Shown in pieces: positions 17,658 through 26,773 of a stretch of 64,000 nucleotides of DNA. The stretch is from an uncultured Amylibacter sp. (lineage in GTDB: Bacteria > Pseudomonadota > Alphaproteobacteria > Rhodobacterales > Rhodobacteraceae), in NCBI GenBank assembly GCA_947497475.1, contig CANMGS010000002.1, positions 1-64,000 of the forward strand, in the 5' to 3' direction. The notes under the pieces are model-generated. The model did not search any database. It saw only the letters and a list, made by a program, of their open reading frames with translations, and was not told the origin of the DNA. Every line of letters begins with the position of its first letter. The first letter of the stretch is position 1. The translations under genes were made by a program, and so were the position numbers.

Positions 17658-18410
17658 ATGGATGAACTTACTATGACAAACTGGAGCCGCCCCAAGTCGA
17701 CCGTGAAGCGCCCTTTATTAGGGCTTACAATTTTATTGGTTGAGGACAGCCGATATTGTTCTGAAGCTTTACGGCTTTTGTCCATCCGCAGTGGGGCGCG
17801 ATTACGCCGCGCGGATTGTATAAAAGCGGCACGTAGGCATTTGCGTATTTATCGCCCTGATGTGGCTGTGGTGGATTTAGGCCTGCCTGATGGGTCTGGT
17901 GTTGAAATTATCCATGATATGATGCGCGATCCAGCTAGGGCGACGGCCATCATTGCCACAAGCGGTGATACGGGGGGGCAGGCACGTGAAGATGCTATGA
18001 AAGCGGGTGCATCGTTTTTTATGGAAAAGCCAATTTCTGATTTAGCATCGTTTCAACAGACAATTTTGGGTGCTTTGCCCGATAATATGAAACCAAAGGG
18101 CTTTGTACCCCGTTTGGCAGGGTCCTGTGTGGTACCCGATGCACAAGCGATGAAAGATGATTTGGATCATATCAATGACTTGATGGATGATTGTGTGAAG
18201 AAGAAAGATAACGAGCTGTTATCCTATGCTGCGCAATTTTTAAGCAGCTTGGGACGGGATGCGAATAGTAAGAAGATATTGAATGCATCTGAGAAATTAA
18301 AGTATTTCGCCAAAAATAAAGGGTTTTCGGGGGATGAAATAAAACAGGAGTTTCAAATCATCAAATCTGTGGTCGACAACCGTTTGGCACGAAATGTTCA
18401 GGTGTATTAG
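17658..18410 (+). CDS. Single-domain-type response regulator with a helical C-terminal extension
   Basis: Residues 23-140 form a receiver domain: acidic pair LLVEDSR, phospho-acceptor Asp73 in VVDLGLPDG, Thr/Ser in IATSGD and Lys in FFMEKP. Residues 150-250 are helical and charged with no DNA-binding or enzymatic motif. The tail contains a DDLDHINDLMDDCVKKKDNEL segment (about residues 164-185) that could resemble a phosphotransfer or dimerisation helix. No histidine kinase is adjacent, so its partner and output are unknown. ATG 17673 is an alternative start. Confidence 0.8.
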   Translation: MDELTMTNWSRPKSTVKRPLLGLTILLVEDSRYCSEALRLLSIRSGARLRRADCIKAARRHLRIYRPDVAVVDLGLPDGSGVEIIHDMMRDPARATAIIATSGDTGGQAREDAMKAGASFFMEKPISDLASFQQTILGALPDNMKPKGFVPRLAGSCVVPDAQAMKDDLDHINDLMDDCVKKKDNELLSYAAQFLSSLGRDANSKKILNASEKLKYFAKNKGFSGDEIKQEFQIIKSVVDNRLARNVQVY

Positions 18411-18478
18411 CGACATAATTTATGAAAAGGGTCGTAATTGAATTTGACGAGCAGTGATCCCTTTGTCACGCTCATTGT

Positions 18479-19561
18479 ATGAAAATTTTAGAAAACACAC
18501 ACCGCGGTCATGGCTTAGAGGCGCTGAGCCAAAAAGTAGACAACCCACTTTCAACTGATGTTGCATCAGTCATGAAACTCTTAAACGCATGCCCAGTGGC
18601 GAAAGCAACGCCATTGGTGAATGTTGCTTCCTTGGCTGAAAAGCTTGGGGTTGCAAGTATTCATATCAAGGATGAACGCACGCGTATGAAGCTGGGCAGT
18701 TTCAAAGCCTTGGGTGGTGCTTATTCAATCGCGAAAGCAGCAGTGAAAGCCAATGGCGGTTTGGGAACTGTTGAAGAAATGGGTTCTGCGTTAAACGGCC
18801 ATGTGTTTGTCACAGCCAGTGCAGGCAATCACGGCTTATCCGTTGCAGCAGGTGCGCGCGTTTTTGGGGCGCGAGCCATTGTATATCTATCCGAAACAGT
18901 TCCAGCTGGTTTTGCCGATAAGCTGCGCGGTTTTGGTGCGGATGTTGTCATTGAAGGCGCAAATTACGAAGAAAGTGCAGATGCGGCTCAAAATATCGCG
19001 AATGACAAAGGTTGGACACTGATCGCGGACAGTACATGGGATGGCTATTATGGTGGCCGCGATATTATGGAAGGCTATCTTGCCATGCCAGCGGAAGCGG
19101 CTGAGCAATTGGGTGGAATTGTTCCCACACATGTATTCCTACAAGCAGGTGTTGGTGGATTGGCAGGTGCCGTTGCCGTTCATGTGCGTGAAACATGGGG
19201 GGATGCGCCGCATATCTGTGTCGTAGAACCAAGTTTTGCGCCAGCATTGTACAAAGGTATCGAAGAGGGTGGAGTTGTTCATGCAGAAGGTCCCGTATCA
19301 AATATGGGGCGTCTGGATTGTAAAGAAGCATCATTGTTAGCATTGGAATATCTTGCAAGAGCTGCAGATAGTTTTATGCAAGTTGAAGATGATTTTGTTT
19401 TCAATGAAATCAAAGATCTAGAAGCTATAGGTTTGGAAACATCCCCATCAGGAGGCGCTGGTTATGCAGGGCTTTCTGCGGCTGCAAATGCGCATGCATT
19501 AGGTCTAGGGTCGGAAAGCCGTATTTTGCTGTTCTTATCAGAAGGCCCAGCTGATGACTGA
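18479..19561 (+). CDS. Diaminopropionate ammonia-lyase-like PLP enzyme
   Basis: This fold-type II PLP enzyme of 360 residues has the Schiff-base Lys76 in LGSFKALGGAY and the DSTWDGYYGG segment that marks diaminopropionate ammonia-lyases, which convert 2,3-diaminopropionate to pyruvate and ammonia. The glycine-rich PLP-phosphate loop is in the QAGVGGLAGAV region. The loop that reads TDGNHG in the E. coli enzyme, where the Asp acts on the D-isomer, reads SAGNHG here. Stereospecificity or substrate may therefore differ, and an ectoine-utilisation EutB-like role is possible. It overlaps the M24 gene by 8 bases, and the three-gene unit 18479-21421 is clearly one operon. Confidence 0.8.
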   Translation: MKILENTHRGHGLEALSQKVDNPLSTDVASVMKLLNACPVAKATPLVNVASLAEKLGVASIHIKDERTRMKLGSFKALGGAYSIAKAAVKANGGLGTVEEMGSALNGHVFVTASAGNHGLSVAAGARVFGARAIVYLSETVPAGFADKLRGFGADVVIEGANYEESADAAQNIANDKGWTLIADSTWDGYYGGRDIMEGYLAMPAEAAEQLGGIVPTHVFLQAGVGGLAGAVAVHVRETWGDAPHICVVEPSFAPALYKGIEEGGVVHAEGPVSNMGRLDCKEASLLALEYLARAADSFMQVEDDFVFNEIKDLEAIGLETSPSGGAGYAGLSAAANAHALGLGSESRILLFLSEGPADD

Positions 19562-20684
19562 TTTCCCACCCGCAGAATTTGAAGCCCGCCTTGAACGGGT
19601 ACAAGCTTTGATGACAAGTGCGGGCATGGATGCCATTTTACTGTGCACAGAGGCAGAGGTTCGTTACTTTAGCGGGTTCCGTACACAATTTTGGCAAAGC
19701 CCAACACGGCCATGGTATTTGGTTTTGCCCAGAGTGGGTGATCCTATTGCAATTATTCCTGAGATTGGTGCGGAATTGATGCGCCAAACTTGGGTCGATG
19801 ATATCCGGACATGGTCTTCGCCCGATCCTGTTGATGACGGCGTCAGCCTGTTGGTGGATACGCTTTATGGCTTTAACAAAATTGGTATTCCGATGGGAGA
19901 AGAGGCAAGCCTGCGTATGCCGCTTCGTGATTTTAATGCTGTTCGGGATAAATGTCTTGCACAATTTGTTGATTGTTCAGAGCAGGTTAAAGCCGTTCGT
20001 ATCGTGAAATCTGACGCTGAAATTTCGATATTACGTGATATATGCGAAATTGCTAGTACAGCCTTTGATCGTGCCCCAGAACTGTTTCATGCAGGGCAGC
20101 CTTTGAAACATGCCTTTCGGGACTTTAAGATCGCGTTGCTAGAAGCGGGAGCAGAGGACGTTTCCTATCTTGTTGGGGCTGCGGGGCAGGGTGGATATGG
20201 CGATGTGATTTCGCCCCCTGATATGACGTCGCTCAAAGAGGGTGATGTGTTGATGCTGGATACAGGATCAACATGGAAAGGATATTTCTGCGATTTCGAC
20301 CGTAACTTTGCCATCGGTCATGCAGATGATGCAGCAAAACAAGCTTATCAAACGCTTTGGAATGCAACAGAAGCAGGTTTAAAGCACGCAAGGGTGGGGA
20401 ATACCTGTGTAGATCTGTTCAATGCAATGCACGATGCATTGGGCGGCGGATCATCTGATGTGGGGCGTTATGGGCATGGTTTGGGCATCCAGTTAACAGA
20501 ATACCCATCGATTGCTGCATTTGACAAAACGCCATTACAGGCTGGTATGGTGATGACGTTGGAACCAAGCCTGACGATTTCAGATGGGAAAATGATGGTA
20601 CACGAGGAAAATATACTGATCACAGAGGATGCGCCTGTTTTACTGACAAAACGTGCTGATCCAGAATTACCGGTGATCGGATGA
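19554..20684 (+). CDS. M24 metallopeptidase-family hydrolase (ectoine hydrolase/Xaa-Pro peptidase-like)
   Basis: This 376-residue protein has a creatinase-type N-terminal domain (about 1-150) followed by the pita-bread catalytic domain. All five metal ligands are visible: Asp in MLDTGSTW, Asp in FCDFDRN, His in YGHGLGIQ, Glu in LEPSLT and Glu in HEENILIT. Relatives include Xaa-Pro peptidases and ectoine hydrolase DoeA/EutD. Its place between a diaminopropionate-lyase-like and a racemase-like gene, with 8- and 4-base overlaps, favours a small amide or cyclic amidine substrate over general peptides. Cytoplasmic. Confidence 0.82.
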   Translation: MTDFPPAEFEARLERVQALMTSAGMDAILLCTEAEVRYFSGFRTQFWQSPTRPWYLVLPRVGDPIAIIPEIGAELMRQTWVDDIRTWSSPDPVDDGVSLLVDTLYGFNKIGIPMGEEASLRMPLRDFNAVRDKCLAQFVDCSEQVKAVRIVKSDAEISILRDICEIASTAFDRAPELFHAGQPLKHAFRDFKIALLEAGAEDVSYLVGAAGQGGYGDVISPPDMTSLKEGDVLMLDTGSTWKGYFCDFDRNFAIGHADDAAKQAYQTLWNATEAGLKHARVGNTCVDLFNAMHDALGGGSSDVGRYGHGLGIQLTEYPSIAAFDKTPLQAGMVMTLEPSLTISDGKMMVHEENILITEDAPVLLTKRADPELPVIG

Positions 20685-21421
20685 AACTTTCTTATACCAG
20701 TGACGGCGGATATAGTGGTGATGCAGCATTAGGTGTGGTTGTTTTGTCGACGGATGAAACGTTAGAGCCAGAGATGTGCCAGATAACCGCCCAATCGGGT
20801 GCAAATTTGTATCATACACGCATTCCGTTTGCGACGAATGTTACACCTGAAACCTTGGCGATGATGGAGCATGATTTACCAACATCCATGTCATTGATGC
20901 CCCCAAATATTGATTTCAAGGCAATTGGGTATGCTTGCACATCTGGTGCTACGGTGATCGGATCAGATAAACTGGAACAGATTATTCAACAATACTATCC
21001 AAAGGCGGCTGTGACAGACCCGATTAAAGCCGTGATTGCAGCATGCCATGCTTTGGATGTGAAGCGTTTGGGAATGTTAACACCGTATCGCCCAGATGTG
21101 TCCGCAGCGATGCGCGAATTGTTAGAGGAAAATGGCATTCAGATAACCTCTTTTGGATCTTTCGAAGAAGAATCCGATCATAAAGTCGCCCGCATTGCGC
21201 AATCATCAACGCTAGAAGGAATGATGTATGTTGGGGGCGAGGATTGCGATGCTGTGTTTTCGTCTTGTACGAATTTGGGTAGTTTTGCTGTGATCGAACA
21301 AGCAGAAAAAGCTTTGGGTAAACCTGTGATTTCCAGCAATTCCGCCTTTACGTGGCACCTACATCGTTTGGCAGGCTTTACGGGGCCAATCGATGGCCCC
21401 GGTCAGTTGTTCTCAATTTAA
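20681..21421 (+). CDS. Asp/Glu racemase-superfamily protein (maleate isomerase/EutA-like)
   Basis: This 246-residue protein has the two catalytic cysteines of the superfamily, in YACTSGA and SSCTNLG, and the LGMLTPYRPDV strand-loop shared with maleate cis-trans isomerases, arylmalonate decarboxylases and EutA. It overlaps the M24 gene by 4 bases (ATGA) and ends in a TTAA overlap with the topA stop on the other strand. In ectoine-utilisation clusters the EutA protein accompanies an M24 hydrolase, supporting a shared pathway here. The exact reaction (racemisation, isomerisation or decarboxylation) is not predictable. Confidence 0.78.
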   Translation: MKLSYTSDGGYSGDAALGVVVLSTDETLEPEMCQITAQSGANLYHTRIPFATNVTPETLAMMEHDLPTSMSLMPPNIDFKAIGYACTSGATVIGSDKLEQIIQQYYPKAAVTDPIKAVIAACHALDVKRLGMLTPYRPDVSAAMRELLEENGIQITSFGSFEEESDHKVARIAQSSTLEGMMYVGGEDCDAVFSSCTNLGSFAVIEQAEKALGKPVISSNSAFTWHLHRLAGFTGPIDGPGQLFSI

Positions 21422-24045
21422 GCGTCGTCTTTTTTCTTTGCCGCGTTTTTTTTAGCAGCAGGTTTCTTGGCTGCTGGCTTTTTCTTTGCTGCCGCTTTTT
21501 TCTTTGGCGCTGCTTTCTTTTTCTTTCCTTTGGTTGCAGCTTTGGCATTCACCAATTCCACAGCTTGTTCCAAAGTAATATCCGCAGGTTCAATATCTTT
21601 TGGCAATGTGGCATTGATCTTGCCCCATTTCACATATGGGCCGTATCGTCCGTCCATCACATTCAAATCGCCGCCTTCATCAGGATGTTCGCCCAATTCT
21701 TTAAGCGGAGTAGCAGCCGCACCGCGACCTGTTTTATTGGCTTTTTCTGTGATCAATTCCACCGCGCGGTTCATACCGATGATGAACACTTCTTCGGTGT
21801 CTTTGATATTGGCATAGATTTTTTGGGCAGTCTTTTTGCCTTCTTCCAAAGGCTTCTGCCACATCACATAAGGGCCATAACGCCCGATAGCAGCATCAAT
21901 ATGCCCACCTTCTGGGTGATCACCCACGCGGCGTGGTAGAGATAGCAATTGCAAAGCACGTGCCAAATCCACCTCGGCCAAATCATTGCCTTTGGGGATA
22001 GAGGCGCGTGGTGGTTTTGGTTCTTCTTCTGTGGGTTCACCGCGTTGCACATAGGGGCCAAAACGACCTGTGCGCAATGTGATCGGTGTGCCGTGTTCAT
22101 CAGCACCCAGAATTTTACCATCTGGGCCAGCGATATCGCCGCCCTCAACTTCGCCCGTAATCGGACGTGTGTAGCGGCATTCTGGATAGTTTGAACAGCC
22201 GATGAATGCGCCGCCAGAACGGGCTGTGCGCATAGACAAACGGCCATTGCCACAGTTTTTACACACGCGTGGGTCAGAGCCGTCTTCATTGGCAGGGAAA
22301 AGATGCGGTTCTAGGAATTCGTTGATTTTCTCCAGAACTTCGGTGATACGCAAATCAGCGGTTTCTGCGATTGCCGCAGAAAAATCACGCCAGAAACGGG
22401 CAAGAACATCTTTGTAATGCTCGTCACCTGCGGAAATTTGATCAAGCTCTTCTTCCAAGCCAGCCGTATAGTTATAGCCCACATACTGACGGAAATAGTT
22501 TTCCAAAAATGCTGTCACCAAACGCCCCTTATCCTCTGGATGCAGGCGTTTGCTTTCTGTGCGCACATAACCGCGCGTTTGAATCGTTGTCACGATGGAT
22601 GCATATGTAGATGGGCGACCAATGCCCAATTCTTCCATACGTTTCACCAATGATGCCTCGGTATAACGTGGCGGTGGCTGTGTGAAATGTTGCTCTGGTG
22701 TGACCGACTTTTTATCAGTCTGATCACCTTCGGTCATTTGCGGCAAACGCTTGTCGTTATCATCGACAACAGCGTCATCGCGGCCTTCTTCATAAACTTT
22801 TAAGAAACCTTCGAAAACAACAACTTGACCTGTTGCACGTAAACCAACTTGACCATCTTCGGATGCGATATCCACAGTTGTACGTTCCATCTTTGCGCTG
22901 GACATTTGACTGGCGATTGTGCGCTTCCAAATCAGGTCATAAAGCTTGCGTTGATCCGCTTCTAAACGCCCCAAGCTGTCTGGTTTGGCGGACATATCCG
23001 TTGGGCGGATACATTCGTGTGCTTCTTGCGCATTCTTGGCTTTGTTTTTGTACATACGCGCTTCTTTGGCGACAAAATCTGCGCCATAGAAATTCTTAAT
23101 TGCATCGCGTGCGGCAGCAACTGCTTCGGGTGCCATATCGATGCCATCTGTACGCATGTAAGTGATGTAACCTGCTTCGTACAAACGCTGTGCCAATGAC
23201 ATTGTTTGACGTGCGCCATAGCCAAATTTACGGCTGGCTTCTTGCTGCAAGGTTGATGTCATAAACGGCGCTGATGGATTGCGGTTGGCTGGTTTTGCTT
23301 CGACAGAAGAAACAGTCAGATCACGCGAATTGATCGCTTGAACAGCCAATTCAGCAGCGGTTTCGTTTTCTATGTCGTGTTTTTCAAGCTTCTTGCCTGC
23401 AAGTGTACGCAAGTTAGCCGTAAACGTTTGACCGCGCGGTGTTGTAAGGTCTGCCTTAACAGACCAATACTCGCGGTTTTTAAATGCTTCGATTTCCATT
23501 TCGCGCTCTACGATCAAACGCAATGTCACCGATTGTACGCGGCCCGCAGATTTAGAGCCTGGTAGTTTGCGCCACAAAACAGGCGATAGTTTAAAGCCCA
23601 CCAAATAGTCCAACGCGCGGCGCGCCAAATACGCCTCGACCAGTTCCATATCCACTTCGCGTGGATTTTTCATCGCTGTCGTGACTGCATCTTTGGTGAT
23701 CGCATTGAATACAACTCGGCTGACAGGTGTTGTTTTCTTGATCGCTTTACGCTTGCGCAAAGTTTCTTCTAAGTGCCATGAAATCGCTTCCCCTTCGCGG
23801 TCGGGGTCAGTTGCTAGGATCAGTTCGTTGTCGTCTTTCAAAGCATCTGCAATGGCTTTGACATGTTTGCGGCTGTCAGTTGCGACCTCCCATTTCATCT
23901 CAAATTCATTGTCAGTATCGACTGAACCGTCCTTTGGGGGCAGGTCGCGCACGTGACCATAAGAGGCCAAAACGGTGTAATCGTCGCCAAGGTATTTATT
24001 GATAGTTTTAGCTTTGGCTGGGGATTCTACGACAACAACGGGCAT
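21418..24045 (-). CDS. topA: DNA topoisomerase I
   Basis: This 875-residue type IA topoisomerase relaxes negative supercoils. It opens with the Toprim domain (VVESPAKAKTINKYLG, then ATDPDREGEAISWH). The active-site Tyr is in YITYMRTDG, followed by one Cys4 zinc finger (CKNCGNG to GCSNYPEC) and three Topo C-terminal repeats with the GRxGPYV motif. The last 40 residues are a Lys/Ala-rich tail of AAKK/PAKK units, typical of alphaproteobacteria and likely DNA-binding. It lies downstream of dprA on the same strand with a 120-base gap. The stop codon overlaps the convergent racemase-like gene by four bases. Confidence 0.97.
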   Translation of the reverse strand: MPVVVVESPAKAKTINKYLGDDYTVLASYGHVRDLPPKDGSVDTDNEFEMKWEVATDSRKHVKAIADALKDDNELILATDPDREGEAISWHLEETLRKRKAIKKTTPVSRVVFNAITKDAVTTAMKNPREVDMELVEAYLARRALDYLVGFKLSPVLWRKLPGSKSAGRVQSVTLRLIVEREMEIEAFKNREYWSVKADLTTPRGQTFTANLRTLAGKKLEKHDIENETAAELAVQAINSRDLTVSSVEAKPANRNPSAPFMTSTLQQEASRKFGYGARQTMSLAQRLYEAGYITYMRTDGIDMAPEAVAAARDAIKNFYGADFVAKEARMYKNKAKNAQEAHECIRPTDMSAKPDSLGRLEADQRKLYDLIWKRTIASQMSSAKMERTTVDIASEDGQVGLRATGQVVVFEGFLKVYEEGRDDAVVDDNDKRLPQMTEGDQTDKKSVTPEQHFTQPPPRYTEASLVKRMEELGIGRPSTYASIVTTIQTRGYVRTESKRLHPEDKGRLVTAFLENYFRQYVGYNYTAGLEEELDQISAGDEHYKDVLARFWRDFSAAIAETADLRITEVLEKINEFLEPHLFPANEDGSDPRVCKNCGNGRLSMRTARSGGAFIGCSNYPECRYTRPITGEVEGGDIAGPDGKILGADEHGTPITLRTGRFGPYVQRGEPTEEEPKPPRASIPKGNDLAEVDLARALQLLSLPRRVGDHPEGGHIDAAIGRYGPYVMWQKPLEEGKKTAQKIYANIKDTEEVFIIGMNRAVELITEKANKTGRGAAATPLKELGEHPDEGGDLNVMDGRYGPYVKWGKINATLPKDIEPADITLEQAVELVNAKAATKGKKKKAAPKKKAAAKKKPAAKKPAAKKNAAKKKDDA

Positions 24046-24165
24046 TCAATTTCCTTGCGATTCACGAGGCGGTTTGTGGGCGCAATACATGTGTCGGCTT
24101 TGGGGGGCTTGTCAATGGGGAGAATTTTTATTGCTGCGTTAGATCGTGAAAATGTGACTTTTATC

Positions 24166-25287
24166 TTAGTTTGCCCGCGCCAATAATCCACCCGGTTGCC
24201 GTTCGATCTGTCCTTGCATTTCCAAATCCATCAGATGTTGCGAAACTTTTCTGGCGGGTAAACCACTATCACGGATAACGGTATCCTCTGGAACGGCTGC
24301 AGCACCCAATAGCCCAAGGATTTTAGCATGGGCATTTGCTGTGGATACATCCATCACTGTATTGTTTGCCTCTGGTTCTGGCGTTTCAACCGTTTCGGTT
24401 TCTGGCAAAGCAAGCGCTTCAATAACATCTTGGGCGGATCGCACCAATTGGGCACCGTCGCGGATCAAAAAATTGCATCCAGCAGCACGCCCATCAAACG
24501 GGTGGCCTGGAACGGCCATAACTTCGCGCCCAATATCCAGTGCATTACGCGCTGTGATCAAACTGCCAGACCTTGCAGCGCCTTCCAGCACAACAACAGC
24601 CTGCGCCATGCCTGCAATGATCCGATTGCGCATAGGGAAATGTCTTGCCTGTGGGATCAACCCACTTGGCTGTTCTGTGAGCAACAAACCCTTTTGTGGG
24701 ATGTCTTTATACAGCTGTTCGTTTTCACGTGGGTAATGTACATCCAAGCCACCTGCGACCACTGCAATTGTTCCATGATCTAATGTGGCCTTATGCGCTG
24801 CTGCATCTATGCCGCGCGCCAATCCTGATACAATGCTATACCCAGCCTGTGCTAAATCTTTTGCCAAAGCGTCTGTCATACGGCGCCCAAGGCTTGATGC
24901 ATTGCGCGCACCAACCAAAGCTATGGTGGGTTTTACCAAACAATCTAGGTTGCCCTTTGCCCATAAAAGAGGTGGGGCATCATGTGTTTCTAGTAGTAAA
25001 GCTGGATACTCAGGTGAGCCGTAGCATAGCGGACGATATCCGCGTTGTTGCGCATCAAAAAATTCCGCTTCTGCCATATCATAAGGGCAGGTTTGGTAAT
25101 TCTTTACACCTGCCTGTTTGGCAATATGGGGTAGTTCATCCAAACAAGCCTCAACCGTTTCATGTTTGCGCATCAAACGGTGAAAGGTTGTCGGCCCAAC
25201 CCTGCGCGAGCGGATTAGGCGGATCCAGTTAATGTGATCCTGTTGGGTTCTGGGATATTGATTCTGTGGCAGCGATGTCTGTTTCAT
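24166..25287 (-). CDS. dprA: DNA-processing protein DprA (Smf)
   Basis: The protein binds single-stranded DNA and loads RecA during natural transformation. It has an N-terminal helix-hairpin-helix/SAM-like region (WIRLIRSRRVGPTTFHRL), the Rossmann-like core (IALVGARNAS, SIVSGLARGIDAAAHK, VVAGGLDVHYP, FPMRNRIIAG), and a C-terminal winged helix (DLEMQGQIERQPGGLLAR). Start ATG 25287 gives 373 residues; an ATG at 25329 is also in frame. The 5' end overlaps the 3' end of the winged-helix gene by 59 bases in another frame, which suggests coupling. Competence genes other than this are not in the window. Confidence 0.93.
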   Translation of the reverse strand: MKQTSLPQNQYPRTQQDHINWIRLIRSRRVGPTTFHRLMRKHETVEACLDELPHIAKQAGVKNYQTCPYDMAEAEFFDAQQRGYRPLCYGSPEYPALLLETHDAPPLLWAKGNLDCLVKPTIALVGARNASSLGRRMTDALAKDLAQAGYSIVSGLARGIDAAAHKATLDHGTIAVVAGGLDVHYPRENEQLYKDIPQKGLLLTEQPSGLIPQARHFPMRNRIIAGMAQAVVVLEGAARSGSLITARNALDIGREVMAVPGHPFDGRAAGCNFLIRDGAQLVRSAQDVIEALALPETETVETPEPEANNTVMDVSTANAHAKILGLLGAAAVPEDTVIRDSGLPARKVSQHLMDLEMQGQIERQPGGLLARAN

Positions 25288-25702
25288 CCTGCAACTCTGC
25301 CGCTTCATGGTTAACAGGAGGTGAATCATCCTCTGGCTCAGATATTTTTTCTGAAACAGTGGGCTGTTGAGCTGGGCGTTCCGTTTTGAATTTCTCTAAA
25401 CGCTTTTTCAGGCCAGATGATTTTGGTTTGCTGGGTACCGCTGCTGCTATGCGCGTGGTTTTAATCACCCCATCGCTGATCAGCGTGCTTAAATACCCTT
25501 TGGCGGTATGAACCGTGACCCCACTGGTTTTTGCCAATGCTTCTGGCGTACAGACACCGTGTAGGTGGGACATATATATAGCCCAAAAACGAGCTGTTTT
25601 GGGAATAGCACCCGCAGCAGGTGCGCTTGCAAGTGCTTTAACGGGCAAAGCTGGGGCGGCGGCAAGTGCGCCCAAACCAGCAGTAAATTGACGGCGGTTC
25701 AT
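25229..25702 (-). CDS. Winged-helix-like protein with an N-terminal Tat-like motif
   Basis: This 157-residue protein of unrecognised family begins MNRRQFTAGLGALAAAPALP, a twin-arginine signal shape. It then reads HGVCTPEALAKTSGVTVHTAKGYLSTLISDGVIKTTR (two named halves, residues 49-85), which looks like a winged helix-turn-helix. The C-terminal third is disordered (Lys-rich, then Asp/Glu/Ser/Pro). A predicted export signal on a DNA-binding fold is contradictory: either the signal is not used or the helix-turn-helix is a scaffold. Overlap with dprA suggests a shared transcript. No function assigned. Confidence 0.65.
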   Translation of the reverse strand: MNRRQFTAGLGALAAAPALPVKALASAPAAGAIPKTARFWAIYMSHLHGVCTPEALAKTSGVTVHTAKGYLSTLISDGVIKTTRIAAAVPSKPKSSGLKKRLEKFKTERPAQQPTVSEKISEPEDDSPPVNHEAAELQDETDIAATESISQNPTGSH

Positions 25703-25785
25703 GATGTGAGCCTCCTATGCGTGTCATTGGTGTTAAGACACATATAGGAACGTTTTTTTCAGTTGCGAGTGGTTCGCAAGTATTT

Positions 25786-26262
25786 TTACAAAGATTTTGT
25801 CATCATAAGACAGGGCAGCGGGTATGGTTCATCTAATGTGTCCAACATAACAGTCCTCACTTCACCACGTTTCCAGCCGACTTTTTCATAAAAGGCAATG
25901 GCACGGGCATTTTCAGGGATGACATCAAGTGTTGCCACCTCATGCCCTGCAGAGCGAATGTGATCCAAACCATCTTCCATAATGATTTTCGCAGCACCCG
26001 TGCCTTTGGCTTCTGGTGCGACGTAAATCTGGTAAATCTCATTGCCCTTCAACATGCACAACCCAAGGGGTGAGCCTTCGTCCCCAATCACACGTATCGC
26101 ATCCATATCCGCAGCAAGACGTTTTTCGAAACTGTCCATTGTACGGATTGCTGTTAATGAAGCGGGAACATGCGCTGCGTGCGCTGTTTGCCAGCCATCA
26201 TACCAAAGCTGGGCAAGGGCAGGGAGCTCGGATTGGCTTGGTTTGCGGGGTGAGTAGCTCAT
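25786..26262 (-). CDS. GNAT-family N-acetyltransferase
   Basis: This 158-residue acetyl-CoA-dependent transferase has the core strand and loop IYQIYVAPEAKGTGAAKIIMEDGL, seen in two parts: IYQIYVAPEAKG and TGAAKIIMEDG (the pyrophosphate loop Q/RxxGxG/A). ATLDVIPENARAIAFYEKVGW completes motif B. The N-terminus (SELPALAQLWYDGWQTAHA) fits small-molecule or aminoacyl acetyltransferases. Substrate unknown. It is probably in a run with the membrane protein that starts upstream (4-base gap). Confidence 0.85.
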   Translation of the reverse strand: MSYSPRKPSQSELPALAQLWYDGWQTAHAAHVPASLTAIRTMDSFEKRLAADMDAIRVIGDEGSPLGLCMLKGNEIYQIYVAPEAKGTGAAKIIMEDGLDHIRSAGHEVATLDVIPENARAIAFYEKVGWKRGEVRTVMLDTLDEPYPLPCLMMTKSL

Positions 26263-26265
26263 TAA

Positions 26266-26769
26266 TTACTTCCTGAAAGCTGCTGGTTTGCGCCATTTGC
26301 ATAAGAACCAAACCAATGTTGAGTATGTATAAGCCACAAAGATAAAGGGAACCTGAGATATAAAATTTTGGAAGTATTGTGGCTCGTAGCCTTCTTGATA
26401 TATTTGCCCGATATTATCGTTCGTATTGTAAATAATATATGGCAATATCAAAAATGTGGCGCATACGATCTGTACGTGAAAACCATGTCCGAATTTCTTA
26501 AGGATGTAAGGAAAGATAATTACTGACAATATTATAAACACCCATGCCAATATAAAGCTGAATGTTCCAGCCACAAAGTATTGAAAAAGATAAACGAAAA
26601 AGACAGGGGCTATAAAATCTGTTCCATCTACATTAGAAGCGTCGATGATTGCATGTGTTATAACCATTCCTGCAAAGGATACTATTGGCACAATAATTAA
26701 GGCTGCAATGCATGCAACAATGTAATCGTATAGATCAAGTTTAGATGTATCGTTCTTTGATATCTGCAT
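26266..26769 (-). CDS. Integral membrane protein, unknown family
   Basis: ATG 26769 lies 5 bases past the tldD stop, giving 167 residues; ATG 26793 would overlap tldD. Four or five hydrophobic segments are visible (YIVACIAALIIVPIV, FIAPVFFVYLFQYFV, FILAWVFIILSVIIF, ATFLILPYIIY, VPFIFVAYTYSTLVW). The rest is Asn/Tyr-rich and lacks motifs. Base composition is more AT-rich than neighbouring tldD, consistent with poor conservation or transfer. Co-transcription with tldD and the GNAT is likely; function unknown. Confidence 0.6.
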   Translation of the reverse strand: MQISKNDTSKLDLYDYIVACIAALIIVPIVSFAGMVITHAIIDASNVDGTDFIAPVFFVYLFQYFVAGTFSFILAWVFIILSVIIFPYILKKFGHGFHVQIVCATFLILPYIIYNTNDNIGQIYQEGYEPQYFQNFISQVPFIFVAYTYSTLVWFLCKWRKPAAFRK

Positions 26770-26773
26770 TGCT

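Noticed and set aside
21418-21580. Lys/Ala-rich tract at the topA end as a repeat or mobile remnant
   Set aside because: It is the normal basic tail of topoisomerase I in this group.
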